Below are positions 1 to 8,616 of a stretch of DNA of 64,000 nucleotides, one piece after another (the stretch's first letter is position 1; every line of letters starts with the position of its first letter). Position numbers and translations under genes: made by a program. The DNA is from Geminisphaera colitermitum TAV2 (GTDB taxonomy: Bacteria > Verrucomicrobiota > Verrucomicrobiia > Opitutales > Opitutaceae): contig NZ_ABEA03000188.1 of NCBI RefSeq assembly GCF_000171235.2, positions 1-64,000 on the forward strand. The letters are read 5' to 3'. Under the pieces are notes generated by a model. The model was given only the letters and a program-made list of their open reading frames with translations, made no database searches and had not been told where the DNA came from.

Positions 1-422
1 CACTCCCCCGCTACCTGCGGGCAATGAAACTACGCGCCGACCGCTGGCGCCAAAACCAGGCAAAGGACGCCGACCGCGCCCGCAACCTCGCCCCCTACGA
101 AGCCCAGCTCACCCGCGACCCATCCCCCCTCCCTCCCGCCGCGCGCGACACCCTGCGCTGGCTCGTCGAAGAACTGCGAGTGAGCCTGTTCGCGCAAGAA
201 CTCGGCACCACCGAACCCATTTCTCCCGTAAAACTCGACCGGCTGATTGCCGCATGGCGGCGCGGCGGTGCGAACGGCGCGGGCGATGCGGGCGGCAGGG
301 CAGGGGAGCCGGCCCCCATCGTGGCCTCCCCGATCACGAAACCGGAGGAAAAAAAAGCGCCGCCGCTCAAAAGCTTTGGGGCGCTGGACGGCCTGTTCGG
401 CGGTGTGCGAAAGGCGCGCTGA
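1..422 (+). CDS. hrpA: ATP-dependent RNA helicase HrpA, C-terminal end (partial)
   Basis: The reading frame is open from the window edge, so this is the 3' end of a larger gene and the ATG at 24 is internal. The segment LRWLVEELRVSLFAQELGT followed by PISPVKLDRLIAAW matches what I know of the C-terminal DUF3418 region of HrpA-type DEAH helicases. The helicase motifs lie upstream of the window. The last ~60 residues are Gly/Ala-rich and then charged, probably a lineage-specific tail. HrpA helicases remodel RNA and rescue stalled ribosomes (family knowledge). Confidence 0.8.
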   Translation, partial: LPRYLRAMKLRADRWRQNQAKDADRARNLAPYEAQLTRDPSPLPPAARDTLRWLVEELRVSLFAQELGTTEPISPVKLDRLIAAWRRGGANGAGDAGGRAGEPAPIVASPITKPEEKKAPPLKSFGALDGLFGGVRKAR

Positions 423-668
423 TACCAAAGATTCATTATTAGATGCTCCAACGCCCCATTTGTAGCTCCCCGAACTCCATCCGGAACTCCCAAAACTCCA
501 TTGGGGGCCCCCAATACGCCGTTTGGGCGTCCCAACACGGCATCAAGTTCTGCTTCAGATGGTTTCAGGAAACCATCTGAAGCAGAAAAAAAACATTCTG
601 CTGCAATTTTTTGCCGCTCCGGCATTGACGTGCCCAGTTAAAATCCAACGCTCCCCAACTCCCCCCTC
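423..668. other. Spacer with degenerate tandem repeats
   Basis: No convincing gene. About 445-545 holds four or five degenerate ~24-bp units built on an aactcc/ccaatacgcc theme. Read on the minus strand they give the repeated pattern GVLGAPN, a low-complexity shadow rather than a protein. A perfect hairpin follows at 548-587. The spacer separates hrpA from the TPR/ExbB operon and should hold that operon's promoter, but I could not identify one. Confidence 0.5.
548..587. repeat. Perfect 19-bp hairpin with 2-nt loop
   Basis: TTCTGCTTCAGATGGTTTC is followed by AG and then its exact reverse complement, then a run of A on the plus strand. A run of T would be needed for a rho-independent terminator of hrpA, so this is not canonical on either strand. 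It may act as a cruciform or RNA stability element. Confidence 0.7.
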
Positions 669-3590
669 ATGCTTGCCTGTCCCCGCTTCAACAACACCCA
701 CCGGCCCGCCCGCACCCGTCGCGTAGCTGTCGCGCTTACGACCACGCTCCTCCTGCTCGCCCCCGCCTTCCTACTTGCCCCCCCCTCCACCTTCGCCCAA
801 GCCAAACCCGCCGCCCCCGTCATCCCCCAAATCCCCTTCCCCCAGATTCTCGCCGAAGCCGAGAACAACATCACCCAACGCCGCCCCGCCGACGCTGCCG
901 CGCTCCTTGACCGCGTCCTCAGCCGCGTGGCCGAAGGCGAAAAACTCCCCCAAGGCGCCGACATCAACCGCATCCGCCTCACCGCCGCCACCACCCACTT
1001 CCAATCGCAAAACTTCCCCCGCGCCATCGCCATCGCCCAACAACTCGCCGACCCCAAAAACCGCGACGCCACCGACTCCCAACGCGCCGAGGCCCGCATG
1101 ATCCACGGCCTCAGCCTCGCCCTCCAACAAAAATACGCCGACGCCATCCCCATCTTCCGCGCCGCCGAGCAATCCATTGCCCACCGCGACAAAGCCCTCC
1201 TCTACGGAGCCATGTCCGCCCAGCAAGCCAGCCAGCTCGAGACCGCCGCCGCCACCTACACCCGCCTCCTCACCACCGCTGCGCACGACCGCGACTGGGC
1301 CGACGCCGCCCTCTCCCTCATCTCCATCCGCATCCAGCAGAAAAAACTCCCCGACGCCCGCAACGGCCTCGACCTCCTTCGCAAAGACCTCCCCCTCGTC
1401 GATAACCTCGCCGGCCTCAACATCCTCAGCCTCCAACTCGGCGACGCCCTCCTCGCTGCCGGCGACCCCGCCGGAGCGCTCACCGCCTACCGCACCGTCC
1501 TCGACAAAGCCGAACTCCTCCGCCAGCAGTCCCACCGCACCCGCCGCCTCGAAACCGGCATCGAACGCGCCAAACTCCTCACCACCGCCGACGCCTCCAC
1601 CCTCGACGCCCTCCGCCGCGCCCAAGCCCGCCTCGACCAAATCAAGACTGCAGCCGCCGAAATCGAAAAACTCAAAAACTACGACGCCACCCTCCTCTTC
1701 CGCCTCGGCACCGCCTTCCAGCAACGCGGCGGCGCTTGGGAAGCAGCCATCGTTTTTGAAGAAATCATTACCCGCCACCCCACTGCCCCCGAACGCGAAA
1801 ACGCCTACTACGGCCTCGTCCGCGCCTACTCCGACGCCGGACGCTTCGACAAAACCTCCGCCGCCGCCGGACGCTTCATCAACGCCTACCCCAACAGCCA
1901 GTTCGCCCCCCAGGCCCTCTACCTCGCCGCCATGGCCGCCGGGCAACGCAAACTCCTCGCCACCCAACTCGAATTCCTCGGCATCGCCACCAAACGCTTC
2001 TCCCAATCCGAACTCGCCGAGCCCATGACCATGATGAAGGCCAACGCCCTCTTCAGCTCCGGCCTTTACGCCGAGGCCGGTCAAACCTGCCGCGAATACC
2101 TCGCCACCTACACCGGCTCCCAAGCCAAATTCCGCGAAGACGCCACCTACCTCGGCGCCATGGCCACTCTCGCCGAAGGCCGCATCACCGACGCCGCCGG
2201 CCAGATCGAAACCTACCTCAAAACCTACCCCGCCGGACGCTTTGCCTCCGACGCCGCCTACCGCCTCGCCGCCACCGACTACGCCCGCCAGAACAACGAC
2301 GCCGCCCTCAAACGCACCCAAGACTGGCTCGCCACCGCCGAACCCGGCAACCCCCAGCGCGGCGAAGTCGCCTCCCTCCAAGGCGACATCCTTGCCACCC
2401 TCGGACGCACCCCCGAAGCCATCACCGCCTACCGCACCGCCCTCGAATACTCCCTCTCCGACGACCAACTCGGCTACATCCTCGACGAACTCACCCGCCT
2501 CTACCAAAGCACCCGCGACTTTGAATCCGCCATTGCCCTCTGGGAAAACTTCGCCCGCGAGCACCCCGACCACCCCCTCACCATCAACGCCGCCTACTGG
2601 ATCGCCCGCCTCAACACCCGCCTTGGCCGCACCGACGCCGCCCTCACCCGCGTCTCCGAAATCGCCGCCCGCTACATCACCGAACCCGACCGCGACTCCG
2701 TTGAACGCCTCCTCGTCGAACTCTCCGCCCTCATCGCCCGCCCCCCCCGCGCCATCCGCGGCCAGCCCAAACCCACCGTCCCCACGCTCGACCAACTCTT
2801 TGCCCGCGTTGACAAAGAACTCCTCGTCAACGGCTCCGTCCGTCAAAACCCCACCGCGCAGGCCCGCGCCCTCTTCGTCCAGTCCGAGATTGCCAACTTC
2901 CGCAAAAACCCCGCCCGCTCCGCTGAAATCCTCGACCGCCTTGCCGCCCTCTATCCCATCGACACCCTCCCCCCCGGCATCCTCGGCAAACTCGGCGACC
3001 ACATGCTCGCCAAAACCCCGCCCGCCCCCGACCTCGCCCGCGCCTGTTACACCCGCATCGTCACCGCCTACCCCAAGTCCATATTTGCCGACTTCGGCTA
3101 CGCCGGCCTCGGCCAGCTTGCCCTCCGCGACGGCAACGGCGAAGACGCCCTCCAGCAATTCAACAACGCCATCGACCTCGCCGGAGCCCGCTTCAAACTC
3201 CTTGACGCCACCCTTGGCCGCGCCCGCGCCCTCCTCCTTCTCAACCGCCTCGACGACGCCAAAGACCTCTACGAACAAGTCGCCGGCAACCGCACTTGGC
3301 GCGGCGAAGCCACCGCCGAGAGCGTCTATTCCCTCGGCCAGATATTCCTCAAACGAGGCACCCCCGAAGACCTCGCCCAAGCGCAGGCCCGCTTCCAGCG
3401 CGTTTACATCTCCTACAAAAAATGGACTCCCTGGGTCGCCAAATCCTACCTCGGCAGTGCCGACGCCTTTGAAAAACTCGGCCAAAAGCAGGAAGCCATC
3501 AACACCCTCCGCGAAATGCTCCGGCAGGAACGCCTTGCCTCCCTCCCCGAAACCGCCACCGCCCGCCAACGCCTCGCCGTCCTCGAATAA
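669..3590 (+). CDS. Large secreted TPR-repeat protein
   Basis: 973 aa. An N-terminal signal peptide is visible (basic start, hydrophobic core TTTLLLLAPAFLL, then a probable cut after TFAQA). The rest is almost entirely alpha-helical tetratricopeptide-like repeats, with recurring A-x-x-Y / A-x-x-x-F-x-x-A patterns and phrases such as EAITAYRTALEYS. It is probably periplasmic or outer-membrane associated and used for protein-protein contacts. It leads a run of same-strand genes ending in ExbB/ExbD-like proteins, which suggests a scaffold for an energised envelope machine (inference). Codon use is strongly C-ending, and the long antisense ORFs here are shadows of it. Confidence 0.85.
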   Translation: MLACPRFNNTHRPARTRRVAVALTTTLLLLAPAFLLAPPSTFAQAKPAAPVIPQIPFPQILAEAENNITQRRPADAAALLDRVLSRVAEGEKLPQGADINRIRLTAATTHFQSQNFPRAIAIAQQLADPKNRDATDSQRAEARMIHGLSLALQQKYADAIPIFRAAEQSIAHRDKALLYGAMSAQQASQLETAAATYTRLLTTAAHDRDWADAALSLISIRIQQKKLPDARNGLDLLRKDLPLVDNLAGLNILSLQLGDALLAAGDPAGALTAYRTVLDKAELLRQQSHRTRRLETGIERAKLLTTADASTLDALRRAQARLDQIKTAAAEIEKLKNYDATLLFRLGTAFQQRGGAWEAAIVFEEIITRHPTAPERENAYYGLVRAYSDAGRFDKTSAAAGRFINAYPNSQFAPQALYLAAMAAGQRKLLATQLEFLGIATKRFSQSELAEPMTMMKANALFSSGLYAEAGQTCREYLATYTGSQAKFREDATYLGAMATLAEGRITDAAGQIETYLKTYPAGRFASDAAYRLAATDYARQNNDAALKRTQDWLATAEPGNPQRGEVASLQGDILATLGRTPEAITAYRTALEYSLSDDQLGYILDELTRLYQSTRDFESAIALWENFAREHPDHPLTINAAYWIARLNTRLGRTDAALTRVSEIAARYITEPDRDSVERLLVELSALIARPPRAIRGQPKPTVPTLDQLFARVDKELLVNGSVRQNPTAQARALFVQSEIANFRKNPARSAEILDRLAALYPIDTLPPGILGKLGDHMLAKTPPAPDLARACYTRIVTAYPKSIFADFGYAGLGQLALRDGNGEDALQQFNNAIDLAGARFKLLDATLGRARALLLLNRLDDAKDLYEQVAGNRTWRGEATAESVYSLGQIFLKRGTPEDLAQAQARFQRVYISYKKWTPWVAKSYLGSADAFEKLGQKQEAINTLREMLRQERLASLPETATARQRLAVLE

Positions 3591-3718
3591 AAAAAAGCTG
3601 AAAAGCTAAAAAGCTAAAATAAGGCGACCCAAAGCACCATGAAACACCTTCGCTCCGCTCTCCCCCCCCCCCGCTCCTTTTTCAGCTTTTTAGTTTTTAG
3701 CTTTTCAGCTTTTTTTAT
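3591..3718 (+). repeat. Mirror-paired AGCTTTT/AAAAGCT junction repeat
   Basis: Directly after the stop codon comes an A-rich series of AAAAGCT units (3592-3620). The complementary series of AGCTTTT units (3680-3716) lies inside the start of the next gene. The two halves can pair, placing the start codon in the loop. The second half is translated and forms the hydrophobic core of the next protein's signal peptide. Confidence 0.75.
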
Positions 3719-4499
3719 TCACGCCCAAACCTACATCCTCGACAACGGAGCCGCCGTCCCCGCCGCTGCGGTCAAAGTTTCCGGCGCCGACCTCGTGCAA
3801 GCCCTTGCTGACGGCGCAGCCGAACGCCGATTCCCCATCGCCAACATCGCCCGGCTCGATTTTCCCGAACCACCCGAACTCGCTGAAACCGCCGCTCTCA
3901 TCACCAGCGGACAATCCGCACAAGCCCTCTACAAAATAGAACCCGTTTACCGCCAGTTTGCCCCCTTCTCCAAACTCCCCGGCTCCTATTGGAGCGAAGC
4001 AGCCATCCTGCGCCTCCGCGCCCTCCTCCTCCCCCCCAACACCAAAGCCGATCCCAAGGCCGCCGAGGAAGCCCCTGCGCGCATCCGTGCCGCCGCCCGC
4101 GAAATAATGAGCACCTCCACCGACCCGGAAGCCATTGGAGAAGCCAGACTCGCCCTTGCCGAACTCGACATCCGCTCCGGACGTCCCGAGATGGCCGTCG
4201 CCATGCTCAACGAAATCGTTCGTGACGCCCCCGGCACTGTCAAAGCCCGCGCCTGGCTCCTTCGCGGCGACCTCGCCATGAAACGCAATGCCTACGAAGA
4301 AGCCCTCGACGCCTACCTGCGCATCCCTGCCCTCTTTGGCACGCTCGACGATCTCATGCCCGCCGCCCTCCTTGGCAGTGCCCGCGCCTACAAAGGCTAC
4401 GGCGACAAAGACCGCGCCGAACGCGCCTACCTCGACCTCCTCGACAACTACAAAACCACCCCGCAAGCCACCGCCGCCAAAGCCGAATCCGGACTATAA
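3639..4499 (+). CDS. Secreted TPR-like protein
   Basis: 286 aa with a signal peptide whose hydrophobic core (FFSFLVFSFSAFFIHA) is encoded by the AGCTTTT repeat, followed by a probable mature start near QTYILDNG. The remainder is helical with TPR-like spacing, including EMAVAMLNEIVRDAPG and RAWLLRGDLAMKRNAYEEAL. It is probably a periplasmic partner of the large TPR protein upstream, in the same orientation 48 bp away. No enzyme motif is seen. The start at 3639 is needed to include the signal peptide, but the poly-C run at ~3661 makes the 5' end sensitive to sequencing errors. Confidence 0.75.
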   Translation: MKHLRSALPPPRSFFSFLVFSFSAFFIHAQTYILDNGAAVPAAAVKVSGADLVQALADGAAERRFPIANIARLDFPEPPELAETAALITSGQSAQALYKIEPVYRQFAPFSKLPGSYWSEAAILRLRALLLPPNTKADPKAAEEAPARIRAAAREIMSTSTDPEAIGEARLALAELDIRSGRPEMAVAMLNEIVRDAPGTVKARAWLLRGDLAMKRNAYEEALDAYLRIPALFGTLDDLMPAALLGSARAYKGYGDKDRAERAYLDLLDNYKTTPQATAAKAESGL

Positions 4500-4870
4500 A
4501 AAATTAATAATTAAAAATTACAGACCTACGCATATGTCCTCCTCAACCAATTCCAATGGCCCCCCCCCCCCCTGTTCCCCAGCAACAATCAACACCGTCA
4601 CTCCCCGTCCGCTTCAGGGAACTTCTAAAAATTACACAGAGGACACAGAGGAGGCACAGAGTTTGGGGAGGCCTGTCCGGTGGAAGGACATTTTCCTCGC
4701 GAATGAATGTCTCTGTAATTCATTTATTATAAATAAAATAATATTTCTTACGGAAAAAAGAGCAAAGTCGTTTTGTCCTCCCTAAACTCTGTGCCTTCTC
4801 TGTGATCTCTGTGTAATTTCTGATTTTTAGAACCACCCTTAATTATTAATTCTTAATTCTTAATTTCATC
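4500..4870. other. 371-bp AT-rich spacer made of nested inverted repeats
   Basis: No gene. The outer pair is aattaataattaaaaatta after the upstream stop and ttaattattaattcttaatt just before the exbB-like start. Inside it is the ~45-bp imperfect inverted repeat listed separately, plus a poly-C run near 4561. The centre (4690-4765) is very AT-rich and could hold a promoter for the exbB-like gene. Confidence 0.6.
4623..4832. repeat. ~210-bp palindromic element with CACAGAG-type arms
   Basis: The left arm (4623-4669) contains ACACAGAGG repeats. The right arm (4779-4832) is its imperfect reverse complement (CTCTGTGTAATT and so on). About 110 bp of AT-rich sequence lies between. The arms resemble the gcggag/gcagag words at 8210, 23310 and 23840, so they look like members of a dispersed family. 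No flanking target duplication was identified. Confidence 0.6.
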
Positions 4871-5701
4871 ATGAACCTCCCCCGCCACATCGCCACCGCC
4901 CTCGCGGCGCTGGCCCCGATTACCGCCCTCGCGCAACAAACCGCCAACGGCGCCGCTGCCGAGACGACCGTCAAGACCAAGTCCCTCCTCGCCGAACTCA
5001 GCGCCCCCTCCATCATCCCGCTCTGGTTCTGCTCCGCGGTCATCGTTTACCTCGTGATCGACCTCTATCTCAAGACGGCGCACAAACAATGCATCCGCCC
5101 CGCCGCCGTTGCCACCCTTCGGCAGCAATTCCGCGACGGAGCCTACCAGGACGCCTTCACCTGGACTGAACAACACCCCTCGCCCCTCGCCAACGTCATC
5201 CACGCCGGCCTCCGCCACTCGCCCAACGGCAAACAAGCCGCCGAGGACGCCATGGCCATTGCCATCGTCGGCGAAAACACCAGTTACCAAAACCGCATCG
5301 CCTACCTCTCCGTCATCGGCGTCATCGCCCCTATGATCGGACTCACCGGCACGGTGATCGGCATGATCTCGGCCTTCGCCTCCATGAGCCAGGCCGGAGC
5401 CGCCGACCCCTCCAAACTCTCCGGGGCCATCGGACACGTGCTTCACGCCACGGCCTCCGGACTGGCGGTGGCGATTCCCGCCTTCGTATTCTATTATCTG
5501 ATACGCAACCGCGTCACGCGCGTCATCCACGAACTCTCCATCGCCGCGACCGACCTTTTTAGAAAATTCCCCTACGAGCACCTCGAACACGTCGAGTTTA
5601 CCGGCGGCGAAACCTACGCCGGCCTCCCCAACTGGCTCCGTCCCCAAACCGAACAGCGCGAGCAACCCGCCGCCGAAGCCGCCCCCGACACCGCCAGCTA
5701 A
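4871..5701 (+). CDS. exbB: MotA/TolQ/ExbB-family proton channel protein
   Basis: 276 aa. There is a cleavable-looking N-terminal segment (MNLPRHIATALAALAPITALAQ), a membrane helix around LWFCSAVIVYLVIDLYL, and then two helices, YLSVIGVIAPMIGLTGTVIGMI and a later GLAVAIPAFVFYYLI. The pattern GxxAPMIGLTGTVxGM is diagnostic of the ExbB/TolQ/MotA channel fold. The protein would use the proton gradient to drive an envelope process together with the two ExbD-like partners downstream. The C-terminal tail is acidic and proline-rich. The system is not specifically TonB or Tol by sequence alone. Confidence 0.9.
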   Translation: MNLPRHIATALAALAPITALAQQTANGAAAETTVKTKSLLAELSAPSIIPLWFCSAVIVYLVIDLYLKTAHKQCIRPAAVATLRQQFRDGAYQDAFTWTEQHPSPLANVIHAGLRHSPNGKQAAEDAMAIAIVGENTSYQNRIAYLSVIGVIAPMIGLTGTVIGMISAFASMSQAGAADPSKLSGAIGHVLHATASGLAVAIPAFVFYYLIRNRVTRVIHELSIAATDLFRKFPYEHLEHVEFTGGETYAGLPNWLRPQTEQREQPAAEAAPDTAS

Positions 5702-5745
5702 TCCTCCTCCGAACCCTGAACACCCAACCCTAACCCACTACCACC

Positions 5746-6168
5746 ATGGCCAGCAGTGCAGGCGGCGAAGGCGAGCCCGAATTCCAGATCGCCCCCATGC
5801 TCGACGTCATGCTCGTGCTGCTCATCTTCTTCATGAGCATCACGGCGACGGCGGTGAGTCGATACGACCCTGCGATTCAGGTTCCCGTTGCGCCCGACGC
5901 CAACAAGAAGGAGGACTCCCAAAGCGAACTCGTATTCAACATCGCGTGGAAGCCTGACGCGCACGCCGCGCAAATCACCTACGAAGAAGAGCCGGTTAAT
6001 TTCGAGGCGGTCATTCCCCGCCTTGCCCGGCACCTCAAGGCCGATCCCAAGGTCCGCGTCCTCATCCGAGCCGACAACGAAACCCCCGTCAGTTACATCA
6101 ACCAAGTCATCGAAGCCGCCGCCAAAGCCGGCATCGTGGACATCACTTTCGCCACCATGAACCGATGA
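5746..6168 (+). CDS. exbD: ExbD/TolR-family biopolymer transport protein 1
   Basis: 140 aa with one N-terminal membrane helix (MLDVMLVLLIFFMSITA) preceded by the family motif FQIAPMLDVMLVLLIFF, whose Asp is the proposed proton-binding residue. A periplasmic domain ending in YINQVIEAAAKAGIVDITFAT follows, typical of the ExbD/TolR C-terminus. It lies 44 bp after the ExbB-like gene and is paralogous to the next gene. Two different ExbD subunits with one ExbB is a common arrangement in Bacteroidota and Verrucomicrobiota (family knowledge). Confidence 0.9.
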   Translation: MASSAGGEGEPEFQIAPMLDVMLVLLIFFMSITATAVSRYDPAIQVPVAPDANKKEDSQSELVFNIAWKPDAHAAQITYEEEPVNFEAVIPRLARHLKADPKVRVLIRADNETPVSYINQVIEAAAKAGIVDITFATMNR

Positions 6169-6196
6169 AAAAAAGCTAAACAGCTTTTTCCCTTCC

Positions 6197-6640
6197 ATGC
6201 GCCTTCCCGCCCACACCGCCAATCCCGACGTTGGCTTCCAGATCGCCCCCATGCTCGACGTGATGCTCGTGCTGCTTATCTTCTTTATGGCGCTGGCCGC
6301 GCAAATCCGCATCGAACACATCCTCCAGACCAAACTCCCCGGCGTGGCCGTGGCGAGCGGAACCGCCGAGTTTGTTGACGAGCAAATCCTCATCATAGAC
6401 GAAGCCGGCGAAGTCACCCTCAACGACGAAACCTACGACAACGCAGCCAGCCACGAAATGCCCCAACTCACCGGCACCCTCATGCGCCTCAAAGAATCGA
6501 GCGACGCCGCCAAGAGCAAAGTCGTCGTCACCCTCGTCAGCCACCCCGAGTCCCCCTACTACCGCACCATCGACGTCCTCAACGCCCTCGCCGTCGCCGG
6601 CATCACCAACGTCACCTTCACCGCCGACGCGGAACTGTAA
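6197..6640 (+). CDS. exbD: ExbD/TolR-family biopolymer transport protein 2
   Basis: 147 aa, with the same layout as its upstream paralog: FQIAPMLDVMLVLLIFFMAL at the N-terminus and a periplasmic domain ending in TIDVLNALAVAGITNVTFTA. The spacer before it contains a mini AAAAAGCT-aaac-AGCTTTTT hairpin (6170-6190) directly after the previous stop. Probably co-translated with exbB and the first exbD. Confidence 0.9.
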   Translation: MRLPAHTANPDVGFQIAPMLDVMLVLLIFFMALAAQIRIEHILQTKLPGVAVASGTAEFVDEQILIIDEAGEVTLNDETYDNAASHEMPQLTGTLMRLKESSDAAKSKVVVTLVSHPESPYYRTIDVLNALAVAGITNVTFTADAEL

Positions 6641-6649
6641 CCAAATCCC

Positions 6650-8128
6650 ATGAGCGTCCCCCCTCGTGCCAAAAAAACACTCATCGAACGCGTCACCAGC
6701 AGCGTCCCCCTGCTTGTTACCGTCATCATCCACGTCATCCTGATCCTTATCGCGGGCGCATTTGTCGTGCAGGAGCAAATCCTCAAGCCGAAGAAAAAAT
6801 TCGAGGCCGCCGCCGCCACCGAGTCCACCGCGCAAAAACAAATCGAACACCGCCTTCAGGTCGCCCGCAAAAGCAGCGCCACCGCCAGCAGCAGCACTCC
6901 CATCTCGGCCAACCGCATCTATTCCAGTGCCGAAGGCGCGCTCCAACTCCCCGAGATGCCCGACCTGCCCAGCATGGGCGCGGGCGGTTTTGGGGGCTTC
7001 GGCTCCGGTGTGGACATCGGTGCCGGCACGGGTGGCGGCATGGGCGGCGTCGGCAACACCAGCCTCGGCGGACGCGGCTTCATGTCCCTCTCCTTCCTCG
7101 GCATGACCAGCCAGAACGTCAGCAAAATCGTCTTCGTTCTCGATATTGGCACCGAGCTCATGGACATCCGCAAAGGCGGCTTCCCTGCATTCCAAATCAT
7201 CCGCGAGCAGATCATGCAACTCGTCAACAGCCTCCCCCCCTCCGCCGAGTTTGGCGTCGTCCTCTTCGAGACCGGCGCCTACGGCAGTCGCGGACGCGTG
7301 GCCGCCTATCGCGGCGAACTCATGGCCGCCAACGTTGCCAACAAAGAAGACTTTTTCCGCTGGCTGACCCCCATCAACACTGACGCCAAACGCACCGGCA
7401 TCCAATCCGTCCCCCGCAGTTCCTTCTTCAAACCCAAGCCCCTCCCCCCCAACGCCGGCATCGACCCCCTCTTCAAAGCTCCCGACTGGGCCTACGCCCT
7501 GCACATGGCCCTCGAAATGCAGCCTGACACCGTTTACATCATCACCGGCAGCCAAGGCACCACATGGCGACGCGCCACCGACGCCGAACTCGCCAAGCGC
7601 AAACGCGCCTACGACGAAAAAGTGGACGACCTCAGAAAACGCGGCATCCCCGACATCAAAGCCGCCATGGAGGCCCGCCGCGCCGCCTACGCCAAAGCCC
7701 GCCGCGAACTCGATGCCATCAACGAAAAACTTAAGGCCCAAGGCAAACAACCCCTTGTGGCCCGCGTCCCCGAACGCATCTTCCAAAAAGACTTCCAGGC
7801 CGAACTCACCAAACTCGGTTACAGCATCAAACTCGACGGCACTGGCTGGACCGACAAAGACGGCAAAACCATTGGCTGGGTCGGTTACGTTGAGCACGCC
7901 AACGAACCTTTTTCGGAGAACTACAATTACATTTCCCGACTCCAGGCCGCGCTTGTGCCCAAGCGGGCCACCATCAACGTATTTCTCTTTGTCGGACCCA
8001 ACGAGCAACCCAAGGAACCGATGGAGAACCTCGGCAAAGTAGCGAGCCGCAACAACGGTCGTTTCGAACTCCTTACGACCAAGCGCCTCGAAGAACTCAA
8101 GCGCCGCGCCGCCGAAGCCAACAAATAG
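6650..8128 (+). CDS. Membrane-anchored VWA-like protein with Gly-rich linker
   Basis: 492 aa. It has a short cytoplasmic N-terminus, one membrane helix (PLLVTVIIHVILILIAGAFVV), a basic/coiled segment and a Gly-rich stretch near residues 105-140. A von Willebrand A-like fold follows, opening with KIVFVLDIGTELMD. The usual MIDAS motif DxSxS is replaced by DIGTE, so metal binding is probably altered or lost. A Lys/Arg-rich helical insert lies near residues 305-370. The topology resembles TonB, with an N-terminal anchor and a periplasmic effector region. Coupled to the ExbB/ExbD genes 10 bp upstream it may be the energised effector (inference). Confidence 0.75.
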   Translation: MSVPPRAKKTLIERVTSSVPLLVTVIIHVILILIAGAFVVQEQILKPKKKFEAAAATESTAQKQIEHRLQVARKSSATASSSTPISANRIYSSAEGALQLPEMPDLPSMGAGGFGGFGSGVDIGAGTGGGMGGVGNTSLGGRGFMSLSFLGMTSQNVSKIVFVLDIGTELMDIRKGGFPAFQIIREQIMQLVNSLPPSAEFGVVLFETGAYGSRGRVAAYRGELMAANVANKEDFFRWLTPINTDAKRTGIQSVPRSSFFKPKPLPPNAGIDPLFKAPDWAYALHMALEMQPDTVYIITGSQGTTWRRATDAELAKRKRAYDEKVDDLRKRGIPDIKAAMEARRAAYAKARRELDAINEKLKAQGKQPLVARVPERIFQKDFQAELTKLGYSIKLDGTGWTDKDGKTIGWVGYVEHANEPFSENYNYISRLQAALVPKRATINVFLFVGPNEQPKEPMENLGKVASRNNGRFELLTTKRLEELKRRAAEANK

Positions 8129-8255
8129 AGCAGGGGGGGCACGCTTTCTTCATTGGACGCCTCACTGGGTGAGTTCGAGTATTTTGGGTTCAATCTGTCG
8201 CAAAATTCAAATCTCACGCGGAGTCGCGGAGTCGCGGGGGCGCGGAGGGATCGGA

Positions 8256-8428
8256 TTTAGAGCGTTTTCAGTTGAGTTGTAGCCATCGTCTTCCCGGTAG
8301 GGAGGCCTCTCCGAGGCCTCCGAAACCACGCTCCAAGCACCTACGAGTTTCGCATTCTCGGCGGAGGCCTCGGAGAGGCCTCCCTACCAGGTATTGAATG
8401 GCTATAGTTTAAATGAAACGGCTCTAAA
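8256..8428. mobile_element. MITE-like palindromic element, copy 1
   Basis: ~170 bp with terminal inverted repeats beginning tttAGAGC and ending GCTCTaaa, homologous over ~29 bp (both inner ends reach TAGCCAT). In the middle is a perfect 27-bp inverted repeat starting ggtagggaggcctctcc. It has no coding capacity. A second copy with the same ends and the same stem lies at 63361-63542. The TA next to GAGC at both ends fits the TA target of IS5/IS427-type transposases. Confidence 0.85.
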
Positions 8429-8485
8429 TTACATAATTACAATTATATGAATAAATTATGGATTTGTTCAACAGCACCGAGCAGA

Positions 8486-8612
8486 ATGTTTGAAATAGTG
8501 CGATCTGGCCTGATTTGGTGCGATTTGCCCGCTGGGAGACGGCTCCAAAAGCGAGCGGGGCGGTGAATGTTTGAAACACCAGCCCCGCGTGACGTGTGCG
8601 AAATGTTTGAAA
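8486..8612. other. Probable left end of Mu-like prophage: transposase-binding repeats
   Basis: Three direct copies of ATGTTTGAAA lie at 8486-8495, 8567-8576 and 8603-8612, just beyond the last phage gene. Mu-type phage ends carry several transposase-binding sites and begin with TG, so TGTTTGAAAT at 8487 is a candidate terminus. Two GTGCGATYTG words lie between the first two sites. The matching right end was not found and has probably been lost. Confidence 0.5.
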
Positions 8613-8616
8613 CGGG

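Noticed and set aside
548-587. Perfect hairpin after hrpA as rho-independent terminator
   Set aside because: Followed by A, not T, on the plus strand, and no T run on the minus strand in the right place; kept only as a repeat.
771-3569. Very long minus-strand ORFs (932 aa here; also 610 aa at 6176-8008, 731 aa at 19608-21803, 314 aa at 21580-22524, 330 aa at 33134-34126)
   Set aside because: They are antisense shadows of GC-rich genes with C-ending codons. The translations are Gly/Val/Glu-rich without domain signals, and the plus-strand proteins are clearly recognisable.
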